Assembly: GCA_022494885.1 (NCBI GenBank) | Contig: JAGVSM010002867.1 | Location: forward strand, 186,001 to 250,000 | Direction of reading: 5' to 3' | Length of the DNA stretch: 64,000 nucleotides | Source: Micrasema longulum | Lineage: Eukaryota > Arthropoda > Insecta > Trichoptera > Brachycentridae | Shown: in pieces, positions 35,501 to 46,080 of the stretch | How positions within the stretch are numbered: the stretch's first letter is position 1 | How the letters are laid out: every line of letters starts with the position of its first letter | Program-made: the position numbers and the translations under genes | The notes under the pieces: model-generated | Seen by the model: only the letters and a program-made list of their open reading frames with translations | Databases searched by the model: none | Told to the model about the DNA's origin: nothing

Positions 35501-38500
35501 TTCTATTTGTTGTGCAGCTGTAGAAATGCTGGTGATTTCTCCTTGAAAACCGGCATCAGATATGAGCTAGAACATTAACGTTTGATAAAATATATCTCTA
35601 TTCAATGATTTATTATTACATAAACTTACAAAATGTTGCTCCTTGTCTGACAAATTGTAGGAAAAAAATAAGGGGTCCCATTATAAGATAATTTTTGGAA
35701 TAAGCTGGTTTTTGTATGTGAAAGAAAGGAGTTTATTATTTATTTTAAAGTAGATGTTTTTGTTCGTTTTTTACTGTGTTTGAACGTAAATATATATTTC
35801 ACATTAATTGAAAACCCATTTTCAGTAAATATAAACTAAGTGTCCCACTAATAAAGTCTTTATTCTTATTTTTGCTCTTCTATAAAATGAATTATTTCCT
35901 GATGAGCCTATTTTTGCCATGTACCGTTTATACCTTTACTAACCTTGATTGTGAAATTTAACATAAGGCAGTCAGGATATTCTTCGGCCAGTCTATAGAT
36001 GAGAGATCGCCACGTGGGATGTTCAATCATCTCAGTCAACCAAGCGGGTGTCTGCAATCATTATTATTCATAAATATAAAAATGATATTTCATGCTCCTT
36101 AGACTGGATTAATAATAACGAGATATACCATCTTACTCTTGTGTATATTACGAACTACGGACCATTAGATCAGAATAAGGGATGAATGATGATGATATTT
36201 TGAAAATATTAAATGATCGAGCTAATATTTTCCTTGTTAATTATACTTTTCCTAAAAAAAAGGTACTGTAATTTAGCAAAATGAGGAATTATTATCGTAG
36301 TATTTAACTGAGTACAAAATATATTTTTATTTTCATATAATTTTGACAAAACTATGTTTTGTATAGAGGATTTAGATTTTTAAAACCTCGCCTTACTTTT
36401 TATTTGTGACATTACATTTCCCTCCTAGTTTTCAAAATCTGTGGATTTTTACCTACTACTATCAAATGGATGTTCTTAATTTTGGAAAACTAATTTCAGA
36501 ATGATAACACCAAAGATTTTTTAATTATTCAGAACTATTTTTATATATTTTAACTTGAATTTTTTTTAAAAGCGCTCCCATACTAAAGTTCAGTCAGAGT
36601 TAACGACAAAATGCTTTTCTTATCGCCAAATATTTGAACATATCTCATGGCCAAAAGGGTTGTGGCGCGAAGTGGCGTGTATATTCTAAATATACCATTA
36701 TCCAATGCTTGTTTGTGTGCTAACGTCATAGAGCGTAGAAGGGGTTCAGAAAAGATCTTCAAAATTCAGTTCAGGTATAACTCCTTAATGAAAAAGGTTA
36801 AATGAGTTATTCATGTCATTGTATAGATCTTGAGATGCTTAAAAAGAACAAAAAATTGTGCAGAGTGACAGTTTACAAAACTACCAGTTTCAGTAAAAGG
36901 CACTACGTGCCGTGTATATGAATAAATAAATAAATAATCCCACGCAATTACAAAAGTATGCAGTGCCAGAAGAAGAGGAAAAGAGCTAGATTACTCGGGC
37001 TGGTTCTTACCGAATCAAACGAGACTCAGAGCCTGTCAATAGAACGCATGAGGCGCTTTCAAGAGTGTTGTAGAGCTAAAGCGGCGGGCAGTTTTATAGA
37101 GCCAACGATCGCATCCACCAGTAGACTAGAGCGACATAAATTATGCCTGGTGATCAACGAAAGTCGTTTTCACAGAAAAAAAATATACGGTAGCGTGGCG
37201 GTACCACCGGCGTAATTTTCTTTGTACATTTTAGAGAAGTTTCTCCATATAATAAATGTTAATATTAGTATGATGTCTAGAAATATATTTTTATAATACG
37301 ATATCATTCAACTTGCTCATTCATTTCTTGTTGATCATTCCATGTCTGCTCCCTGGAGCATATGGTGTTCAGAAACAGCCTCCGGGTCTCTCTTTTGCAG
37401 GTCTCTTCTGTGCATTCTCCCAAGCCGGGTTCGTGCCTGTAGTTCTGACGAACAGTCAGTAGAGGGTGTCCAGGATGCTGAGAAACTTATACTTTAAAAA
37501 GTAGACAAGCGTTGTTAAAGGTCTTGAGAGGCATATGGTAATAGAATCGCCTCCAATTGATGACAGTTATCGCAGAAAGTTTTTTTGGTTTTTTTTGCAT
37601 CAGTAAGTTATCTTATCCATTTATTCATTCCTATCAAAGTCAAACAAATTGATAAAAAATTGTAAATGTAATGATATAAAAAGATCACCTCTCCCTCCTC
37701 GGTGAAGATGGTATCGGCTTTTTTTGGGTCAAATGTTTTGAGAATCATATCTTTCAAATGATTTTCTACCATTGCCTGAACTTCTGTAACTTTTACACCT
37801 AGAACAATAAATTAAAACTACTATAATAATACATTAATATACATATTGTAACGACTATATTTCATCCTGCCCCATTTAAGTAACGCGTGATTAAGCACGA
37901 GTCTAAATGATATGGCAAAAAGCGTGGCAATACCATACATAAAGCATGGCAATACCATGTTAGACTGTGCATTTCTAGAAAAGGAAAGATCGCCCGTGAG
38001 AAGCGGAAAAAACGTGCAACGTGACAAAATCAAAAATGTAGTTCTTTTATTATCGAGGAATGTAAGTACTATGTAATTGAATTTGTAATCGTATTGTCGT
38101 TTCAATTTGTCAGAACAAGGAATCTAATGAGGTATTTTTTGTCCATAATTATAGGCTTCCTAAACACCCTATTTTATTTTTAATATATTTAAAATATCTG
38201 GTATATTACCAACTTTATAATGGATTATCATTACATCTGTCTAAATCCTGGCGATTTACGTCAATTTCTACCTACAAAATCTAAATAATTAAATCCGAGT
38301 TTGATTTGACAACAATAAAATTGGTCGAAGTATTATTTAGAGGAATGACGCGTACAGCAATGGCTTACGCCAAGATATTGGCCGGATGTACCTTTAAAAA
38401 CTGGAACCTTTCACATAACACTCTGGCTATTTGATACGAAAAAACTTTGAATGTCTACAAAGAAGATTTTAAATAATTTAACGTGGATGATTGGTGTCAA

Positions 38501-40441
38501 GAATCAAATATTTTTTATTTATTCTCATTTTTAATTTAATTTTCTAAATTATTTGACAATTTGGTCTTTTAGATTGTATATTTAGCTAGGTAAACGCATA
38601 AAACTGTATAATTTTGTATGCTTGTAAAAATAAAATTGTGATTTCGAGAGATGCCTTTGTTATTTTGCAATTACCTGGTCTACATGTTTTAATTAACATT
38701 ACACAGTGATTATTGAGGCTCCGAGACTATTGAAATTTTGAATCCTATTTTTATCTTGAATTTTCGGAAAGGTCGGACATAAGTATTGTCCTCATTTTGG
38801 AGAGATTCTCATCTTTACTGGTTGAGCGACACTGGTGAATAGCGTATATTTTGTGAGGAGTTTGATCTGCATTTATTTGTTCGGCTTACTTTTGCATTGT
38901 CTCACAAAAATGCACAGAGCGTAGCTGTCAACCAATAAAGGCACAATTTTTCTATATAATTAGAGTTTAAATTTTTTGTAAATCTTTGAAATATGTTGAT
39001 ACATTGAGTGTCGACATTTCTTTTATTTTAAAAGAAAATTTGGTCATTTTTTTATTATTGGTCATTCCTCACGGAAGGCCGTTACAATATTAACTGCCAT
39101 TTGAAGGTGATCCTAAATGAAAATATGTACAAAACAGAAAAAAAAATGTCTTATTTTTTAATTATAATAATAAAAATACGTTATAGTTTTATTCCACTTT
39201 TATTTTAAAATATTTTATAATTTTTTTACCAGTGAAGTAGTAAAAATCAGAACATTTAGTTGTACGGCGGAGTTTCTCAAAAACGTATGAAAAATTAATA
39301 TATTTTTAAAAATAAAAATGAACTACTTCGAAACGTCACAACTTCAAGCTAACACGTGTTTACAATAACCAACCATTTAAAGCTTTGAGTTGTTGTGACA
39401 GATTTCCTGTTTCCGGGCCAACCATATTTTGACATTTAGCGGTGCGGGGTTTTTAAATGTCAGAAAACCTCTCCGACTTGAACTCGTGACATTGCGGGCG
39501 GTATAATTTCGAAGTTTTGGTGGGAATTTAAAAATTACAAAACTTTAAAAAATCGGAGCAATGATAGTATAATACATAAAAATATTCAGCTTAGTTTAAT
39601 AGTCTACTAACAAATAAAAAAATATTTCAGTAAAAACCACTGAACTTTCTGATTCTTTTGACACAAACTATTACCACCAAATTTAAAACAAATAATCATC
39701 ATTCCGCGTTCGCTCCCTGGCTGTAGCACGCAGTATCCATAAACAGCCTCGGGGCTTTTCTGTCGGCTACCAGCTCTTGTGCGTCCACACACCGCAGTCT
39801 CAACTTAGCTGCTAAGAGATAAGTATCAGCAGTTGACACCCAGGATGTTGCGATGCCTTATAAAGTGGGTAGACGATTAAAGCTCCCGGAAGGCATATTT
39901 AGTATGTGACCCAGTCAATTGTATCCCCTTCGCTTGATGACAGCTACTGGGTCCGTTATAGCAAAAGTACATTAAAAAAAATAAACAATTCGTTATTTAC
40001 CCCCTAAAATAAGCCACTCGGCCAACAAATTGGCCATTTGAGCAACAGCGCTGTAATTGTGAGAGAGTTGTGCGATGACTTGCTCCGGGTTGCCCCCAGC
40101 TTGGAAGTAGCGCTTTAGCTGTGTGAATATTCCTGGCTCCATGATGTAATCGGATGTGGTAAACTTCTCTAAGCATTCTTTCAGAACTTCTGCTGGATTC
40201 TCTAGAGCCTCCTCTGTTCCATCATCCTAAAAGCAATCAATGAGTAAGGTAAAGCATTTTCTTCAGTTTCTAAAGTGTGAAAGGTAATTCATTGTTGAAT
40301 GTGTATTGGTTCATTAATAAGAGCAACAAAAAGAACATTAGAAAGCAAAACAAATACATCGTTGACAATCTTCAAACTTACTTCATAATCTACCATATCT
40401 CCACCTTCCCAGGTTCGTTCTTCTTCATATTGACCTGGCAT
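26522..40441 (-). CDS. TH1: NELF-C/D subunit of negative elongation factor (TH1)
   Basis: Twelve coding exons (minus strand): 40441-40382, 40226-40001, 37798-37689, 36051-35944, 35566-35393, 34350-34220, 33334-33147, 32412-32157, 27711-27501, 27245-27105, 26774-26645, 26553-26522; 588 aa, TGA stop. All junctions are GT/AG and in phase. Diagnostic blocks along the chain are [102 protein letters not shown]-like [30 protein letters not shown] and the C-terminal EFIVHCK. NELF, with DSIF, holds RNA polymerase II at promoter-proximal pauses; this subunit joins NELF-A to NELF-B. Length matches the family (about 580-590 aa). Introns up to 4.4 kb are full of repeats. Confidence 0.96.
28758..29035 (+). 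repeat. Dispersed repeat family B, copy 3 (TH1 intron 8)
   Basis: Begins ATTATCAGCGCTATGA and carries GACGTCGTTCAAAGTAGTTC, ATACATTTTCGAGAAACTTC and CCGTAGCACTGAACCTCCTC, in the same order as copy 2. No ORF, and no clear terminal repeats or target-site duplication. Confidence 0.65.
29231..29905 (+). mobile_element. LINE 3' fragment (C-terminal ORF2 tail plus 3' UTR)
   Basis: Open from 29231 to 29605. [36 protein letters not shown] and [13 protein letters not shown] match the LINE at 41195-42085 almost block for block. The 3' UTR is rich in CACTC and ACACAC-type sequence, as in that copy, and ends near AATAAACAAAAAAAAA (29921). It is severely 5'-truncated and lies in TH1 intron 8, antisense to the gene. 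Confidence 0.88.
29922..30301 (+). repeat. 200-bp tandem duplication with a strong hairpin
   Basis: Two copies of a 180-bp block starting AATTATAAAGTTGAAGT and ending GAGCCAAGTAAAGCAT, offset by exactly 200 bp (30091-30100 against 30291-30300). Each copy holds a G-run and C-run around GGGCGAAGCACCC that pair with flanking AGTTC and GAACTTT to form a stable stem with a short GAA loop. No ORF. The first copy follows directly on the LINE poly(A) end, so the module may be a SINE-like unit. Confidence 0.75.
31805..31913 (-). other. Possible alternative (poison) exon in TH1 intron 8
   Basis: On the TH1 strand a T-rich tract and GCGTGCAG precede 31913, and GGTCCG|GTGAGTATC ends at 31805, so a 109-bp segment is framed by strong splice sites. 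It is much richer in GC than the intron. Spliced after exon 8 (phase 2), the frame reaches TGA within the segment, so inclusion would truncate NELF-C/D. The sequence alone cannot show that it is used; it may instead be a piece of an unrecognised repeat. Confidence 0.35.
33700..33885 (-). mobile_element. tRNA-derived SINE (TH1 intron 6)
   Basis: Minus strand 33885-33825 is tRNA-like: GACTAGACGGCCAACTATG, then the B-box-like GGGTTTGATTCCCGCC. The body continues to about 33700 and includes an inverted GCCTCTATTTTAGAGGC segment. The body differs from the SINE family at 4830 and 51259. Confidence 0.55.
37335..37580. repeat. Dispersed repeat family A, copy 2 (TH1 intron 3)
   Basis: Blocks in order: GCTCCCTGGAGCATA, AACAGCCTCCGGG, CTCCCAAGCCGGGTTCG, GTCCAGGATGCTGAGA, GAGAGGCATATGG and TGATGACAGTTATCG. 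Copy 3 at 39700-39965 has the same series. It sits in TH1 intron 3 (37688-36052). Confidence 0.55.
39240..39440 (-). repeat. Dispersed repeat family B, copy 4
   Basis: The reverse complement carries CAGGAAATCTGTCACAACA, ATGGTTGGTTAT, CGAAGTAGTTCATTTTTAT and a TTTTTGAGAAACTCCGCCG block, matching copies 1-3 in order. It lies in TH1 intron 2. Confidence 0.6.
39700..39965. repeat. Dispersed repeat family A, copy 3 (TH1 intron 2)
   Basis: Aligns to copy 2 over its whole length: GCTCCCTGGCTG, AACAGCCTCGGGGC, ACACCCAGGATGTTGCGA, GGAAGGCATATTTAG and TGATGACAGCTACTGGG. It ends about 35 bp before TH1 exon 2. Confidence 0.55.
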
Positions 40442-40860
40442 ATTTAAATGTGTTAAATTAGCTCAATTCCTAATTGTGAAAAACTGCGTTTAGCACACAA
40501 TTATAAATGCAGTATCATTACGAATAGGCATATTATTTCATTTGTTTTTAATAAACGCAAACCACTAATAAAAGTAAAATGGTGTAAAATGGTAAATAAT
40601 GCTAGACTTCGAATATTAATTTTGACAATCTGACATTTGTCATGAATGTTTGTAATTTGTAAGATAAAATATAATATAGATTGGTTATCGCTTAGCGTTT
40701 GGTATAGACAATGTCACAAATAATTCGTTTATTTTTTTTCCAAATACGGATTCAGTCAACACCGATCTACATACAGGCCTGCACACTGAAACATAATGGC
40801 CGCCGTATGGGGCTATAGTAAATCTGTGTAAGAGTACAACTGTCAAATGTTACTGCTGTA
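40442..40860 (-). promoter_or_regulatory. 5' UTR and presumed promoter region of TH1
   Basis: The TH1 start codon at 40441 follows ACATTTAAAT. Upstream on the minus strand no long ORF interferes. A candidate initiator is TTTCAGTGTG near 40785, next to GGCGGCCATTATG, a locally GC-rich spot. The start site cannot be fixed without transcript ends. Confidence 0.3.
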
Positions 40861-41229
40861 AAGTACCTAGAGACGAGTTGCAATGAGTTAAGTTAACAGT
40901 ATTATAATGTAAACCTTACATTTTTGACATAATTAATAATAAATAGTTTAATTAAAACAACAAATTTGTTTATAAGTATATGTAAATATGTATATATATA
41001 TTTGATTACAAACATGAAAAATTTAATCATTCGAATGCTTTCACGAATAAAATTTACTGAGTACCCATGTAAAAAAAACAATATTCATTTAATTTGAATT
41101 CATAAATGAACCAATGAATACAGGGTTATTCAATGTATTCAACACATAATAAAATTACGATATACACATAAGTAATAAACTAATAAAAAAAAAGGTGAAA
41201 GACAGTAATGGCCAGTATCTACAATCACA

Positions 41230-42418
41230 TAAAATATATCCCACCTATCAATTAAAAGATATTTATGTTGTATTTATGAACGCAAGGTTTTTGATGTACG
41301 CAGATGATAAAAAAATATACTTCAAAGTTAAGAATCCCCTTGACTGTCTTAAACTTCAAGATGATCTAAACCGTTTGACAGAATACTATTTGAAAAATCG
41401 TATTAACGTCAATGTATCAAAGTGTTTGCTTATTTCTTTTTCGCGAGGTCGACATCCCATCCCATATCATTATATATTAGAAAACCAACCTGTTCAGAGA
41501 GTTGATACCGTACGCGATCTGGGTGTTATTCTTGATAGCAAACTTACATTTGAGAATCACTTTGATGACATACTGACCCGTGCACATAGAAACCTTGGTT
41601 TTGTACTTCGTACATGTCAGGTATTTAAAGATATCGCGTGTATTAAAATGGTCTACTTTGCTCATGTTCGCAGTTTGCTCGAGTATGCCTCTTCTGTTTG
41701 GTCTCCACAATATGTCACACATAAAGAAAAGTTCGAGAAAATTCAATGGACATTTCTTAGACATCTTAACTGGAGATGCAGGTATACCGATCTCAATTAT
41801 ATGTCTTCCTGCAAAAAACACCACTTGCTTACTTTAGAAGATCACCGTCTACTGTTGGACATGGGGGTGCTTTATGACATACTTAGTGGACGCCTTGATA
41901 GTCCGGCTCTTTTATCGGAGTTATCATTAAATGTCCCCGGCTACCGCACCCGTCACACGTCAAGCTCTCTATTTCATGTGCTAGCAGTTCGTACGAACTA
42001 TGCCCAGAATTCTCCACTTATACGTTTTGCTGGTGAATATAATTTGAACTCTCCCCTTATTGATCCATTTGATTGTAAAAAGTAAAATTTAAAATGCGCG
42101 TCTTAAAACATACTTTTTTGTCTTATACTTAGTTTCAATAATAAAGTCTTATTTTATTATATTTTATCTCTAATTCTTAATATTTTAAATATATTTATAT
42201 TTTCAACACTTGACACTTGTGCAATATTTACACACATGTCCACCCTCATTCCAATATAACACCCACCCTCTCACTCAATTACACTCACATAAACACACTA
42301 GTATGTATTGTACGTATATCTAATGTATTTCTGTGGGTATCTGTCATTGGTTTTATTCTCGGTATATTTTATTTGTTGTATTTTTGTTACATGTATTACT
42401 GTTGATATCCCCAATAAA
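41230..42418 (+). mobile_element. 5'-truncated LINE, RT C-terminal half mostly open
   Basis: An open frame of 296 codons (41195-42085) begins just before RT motif FLMYADDKKIYF and runs through [73 protein letters not shown] and [13 protein letters not shown] to a stop. The 3' UTR has short CACCC and CTCAC-rich tracts and ends at AATAAATAAAAATAAAA (42412). Same family as the tail at 29231. The first residues of the frame (before about 41270) read unlike RT and are probably host flank. No breaks in the RT part suggest a recent insertion, but it lacks the 5' half. Confidence 0.88.
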
Positions 42419-44635
42419 TAAAAATAAAAAATATATTTAAAAAAATTAAAATGAAAATAAAAAAGCTGTTTTATAAAATCTTAAAGATATTGGTACTTAT
42501 GCAAAAATATTTTTTTACTGAATACAAAAGACAATCAACATACGCAAAGAAAAATGTATTAATTAACAACACAAATAAAAAAAAATATTTATAGTCTGCT
42601 CGTATATACACTCAATGACAAAAAAAATATTGATTAAACAATTTTACTATAGTTTCATATATATTTTTTTATTTGACTTTTTGTACTTAATGTTATTTGT
42701 ACATTACCAAATGGCAATTTCTTTTAACCAACCGATAAAACAATAGTTTTATTTTTATAATTAAAGTTACTGAACATATTCAATGGAAAATTAAAATTAA
42801 AAAGCCAAATATATATACAAATAGAATTAAACGTATTTGTTCATAAATTACCTTTAATCAAAACTATTACTCTATAGGAAAAAGGTAAAAAGAGGAAAGG
42901 AGGGATTATATATATTGAATAGGGTATTATCACCCGGGAGGAATATCGGATTTAACATATTGTACATATAAAGGATTTCTCAAAGACTCTTTTAGTGTTT
43001 ATAAAAGCTCTAATAATCAATAATTTCATTCATAACTTTCGTTTACTATTTTCAACATCTCATAAAAGCTATTTTATTCGGTTGGTACTAAATTCGATCA
43101 TCCAAACCCACCCAACAGTACACCACGAATCGTGCATTTGTTTTGAATGTTGGTAATCCAAATAGAAATTGAAACGACGCGTATTGCTCTCTATGATTTT
43201 TTCCCCTTCTCTAGCCAACCTTGAAATAAATGGCGACCGTAAAATGGGGCGACATTTAAATCGTATGGCGACTTTGATCAGTGGATATATTGTTTATATT
43301 TATCTCTATAACTTCAAGTTTTCATCAAATAAAAAAAAAAACACAACAACCTCTCATTCTGTTTCGATAATAATGTCAGCCAATAAACAAATTCTTATAC
43401 ATTTATTAACTGATAATTATATTCAATCAGAAAGCAAGGTATATTATTTTATCTTTATAAATTATTTGAAATATTTCATTAATACATTTTTTTTATCGTC
43501 ATAATATTTTTAAATTTTAAACTTGATTTATATGTTAATTGTTATATTTGAGTTTATATTAAAATTCCATTTTTTGGTTTACAATAATTAGAAAAATAAT
43601 TATTGTTTTATGTGGAATTAAAGTATATTATTTTTATTTACTTAATTATTTCATGAGATTCGACTTAAACGCTTATTAATTACACGCCTTTTCATAATTT
43701 CCTAATACCTGAGTGTTTTTTTTTTGTAAATAATTTATTATTGGAGAATGGATAGTATAATTCAGAAAGAAGTGAAAAGTTATATTTATAATAATTTTTT
43801 GTGTAGCACTGACTGAAAACACCGTTTTTTTATAATTTATATGTTATACTAAAAATATATACTGATTAAAAATAAAATAAACAAATTATTGTAAGACGTC
43901 ACTCCTCGTTTTTTTTTACGTAAAGCGAAACGTTAATGAAAATATATGTATTAAATTTATTTAAAAAATGTCTTTAGTAGTAATGTTGTATACGTTATAT
44001 ACTTTTTTTTTTTTATCTAAATAAAGAAAAAATAAAATAAAATGTTCAAAACAAACGCATAAAATCATGATGTATCAAAGCGACCCCGCTCCGAAGAGTT
44101 GACTTTGATCATCAAGTTTTTATTATTTTCTCGCTCACACGTTTAAAGTTCGAAACTGATCAAAGTCACCCCATTCCACTTACTCTACTCGAATCATAAA
44201 TTTTTACGAAAAAACTATCTCGGCATTCGATGACATCAAACTTAGTGACGTCACGAATTGTTTGTTTTTGGCACCATTCAAATTACTATAATTGAATCCG
44301 TTATATCTCCCTTATTTCTTAACAGATTTTAATAAGAATAGTACGGATCGGCTTGTGATTTTTTAGATTAATTTATAAGCTAATAAAAAAAATCCATGAT
44401 ATTTGCCCATTACAAGGAAAAGTTACACTACAAAAGGCAATCAATATTATCAAAATTCCCTTTCCGCACCTAATGGTGCATACGGCGCTGTATTAGTACA
44501 CTAATCGCAGTGTATCTTGATCATATTTGTAAGATGAAGGGAAGATGATCAGTCTTACGCTTCAGTTACCAGTTCAGGGACTATGAAATATGCTACTGTA
44601 AAAACACATTTTTAAATAAATATGTAATGTCAACC
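42419..44635. other. AT-rich intergenic stretch, no gene seen
   Basis: Intergenic DNA between the LINE at 41230 and the SINE-like sequence at 44636. Short open frames (for example 43169-43504) have no recognisable similarity and a low-complexity composition. The reverse complement of the SINE/MITE families described elsewhere is not evident here. Confidence 0.5.
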
Positions 44636-44706
44636 ATTTCAGGGATCGAGCCAGAGACCTATTGCATGGTAGGCAAACGCGCTGACCACTGCACCACGAG
44701 GCCGAC
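44636..44706 (-). mobile_element. tRNA-like SINE head
   Basis: Minus strand 44706-44636 reads CGGCCTCGTGGTGCAGTGGT (A box) and CTCTGGCTCGATCCCTG (B box), a tRNA-like fold with anticodon-arm-like sequence between. The tail and body are unclear. It lacks a matching acceptor stem at its 3' side, so a functional tRNA is unlikely. Confidence 0.5.
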
Positions 44707-44753
44707 AAAGAATGTACACAAAGAAAAATTAATTCAACAATGTTTTGAGTACC

Positions 44754-44845
44754 AATGTTTTGGTATGTCCAAATGTTTGTAGACTGTCTGGATTTTCCCG
44801 AGGGATAAAAAATGTTTACAAACATTTGGACATACCCAAAACGTT
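44754..44845. repeat. Short perfect-core inverted repeat (hairpin)
   Basis: Arms 44754-44781 and 44817-44845 pair over about 27 bp. The core TATGTCCAAATGTTTGTA at 44764-44781 is matched exactly by its complement at 44817-44834. The loop is 35 bases. It may be a foldback repeat or could yield a miRNA-sized hairpin if transcribed. Confidence 0.7.
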
Positions 44846-45865
44846 GTTGATTAAATTAACTGGTATAAGGAGTATAAAAATAGAAAAATTGATTTCCGGC
44901 GTTGCCTCGTAGGAGAAATGGTTCAGCCGAATAAATCTCACCCACATGATTAAGGTTTCAGTTCTTATAATTCACAAAAGTTAACAGATGGAAAAATTGA
45001 GGAAATCTGATGTTTAAACATAGGCAGAATGGTGAATGTTACACAGTGTGTAAAATGTCCCCTAAAACCAGTCAATGACAGGTCATAAGCTCTGTAAGCG
45101 TCTAGACTTACATATTCCCTTTTCAAAAATGTTTTCTTTTTCTGTTGCAATAAATCGAGAACTTTTTATTTTCCTCATTTCATCGTCAAGAGTCTAAATA
45201 GGAAATTTCTTCAGCTTTTTAAAAATGCTTCCCATACTTTTAAAGGTCGTGCTTTCCAGTACGTTTCTGAAAATAAAAAAAAGCTGTTTTACTTTGGATG
45301 CAATTTTCAAATGTTACTAACATAAAATATGACATAAATATTTAAAACATGACATATCAGTTTTCAGCATGCACAGTTATAAAACTTAATTACATACCAT
45401 ACTTTTCCAGAATTTACATTTGACCAATATTCTTTGTTGATTGCTGTTCGGTTTTCATAATTAAAGGAGGTATTGCATCTGCGAAAGCATTTTCTACTAA
45501 AACCAGTACATTATTTTCCATTGACGTGTCTTTTTGACATGAAAATCTGTATTGGAAGTATGCTGGAACGAAATAATTCAATCAATTATGTTTTGATGCA
45601 ATGACATACCTAATAGTATAATGTTTGTGATATTTAATAATTAATCAGTTTAAACTATTGTAAGCATGATACAATGAACGAGATATTAATATCATTAATG
45701 ATGGTAAAATATTTTCAAACTTATTTTAAAAGAACTCCTGACACGACGGTTTTGTCGGAAAATTCATTTTTATTGTTTTTTCCTCGGTAACATATCAATA
45801 GTTTATCTTTTAAACGGAGTATTAAAACTATAACAATATTAAAAGTTTTAAAATCACCCAACTGT
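44846..45865. other. Spacer before the R1-like element
   Basis: No gene assigned. Near 45040-45060, GGTGAATGTTACACAGTGTG is shared with 57744-57763 and loosely with 14257, a small dispersed repeat. Short minus-strand open pieces (45180-45290) were examined and not recognised. Confidence 0.4.
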
Positions 45866-45878
45866 AAATGCGTAATTA
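45866..45878 (+). repeat. Target-site duplication, left copy
   Basis: AAATGCGTAATTA, repeated exactly at 51095-51107 just after the 3' A-rich tail of the R1-like element. The leading A residues of the right copy could belong to the tail. Confidence 0.85.
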
Positions 45879-45941
45879 CGTAATTACGCCCCTTCGACTT
45901 TGGAAATTGCTTCTCAAAGGACCCTCTCGCCGATTTTCAGC

Positions 45942-46044
45942 CAGGGCAGGTATTCCGAACGCGTTTACAGCGCGCTATAATGCATATTTAGTACGTAAAA
46001 ACGCGCTATACCGCGCTATAATTTCGTTTGGAATACCAGCCCTG
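45942..46044. repeat. 103-bp foldback at the 5' end of the R1-like element
   Basis: Left arm 45942-45961 and right arm 46025-46044 match at 18 of 20 positions when one is reverse-complemented (core GGTATTCC). Between the arms CGCGCTATA occurs three times (near 45971, 46003, 46012). It lies within the open frame upstream of the likely ORF1 start. It could be a structured 5' UTR or a small foldback element captured by the retrotransposon. Confidence 0.7.
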
Positions 46045-46080
46045 GAAGTAGTAAGAAGGGAAGAAGGTAAGTCAGAAGAT

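Noticed and set aside
36958..37215. 85-codon + strand open frame, basic, starting [14 protein letters not shown]
   Set aside because: No recognised domain, lies in TH1 intron 3 next to repeats, and no neighbouring exon could be joined. It remains possible that it is a piece of an unknown repeat.
45180..45300. Minus-strand open piece after a TTTTCAG acceptor-like site
   Set aside because: Contains a stop in the best frame and no domain similarity could be recognised.
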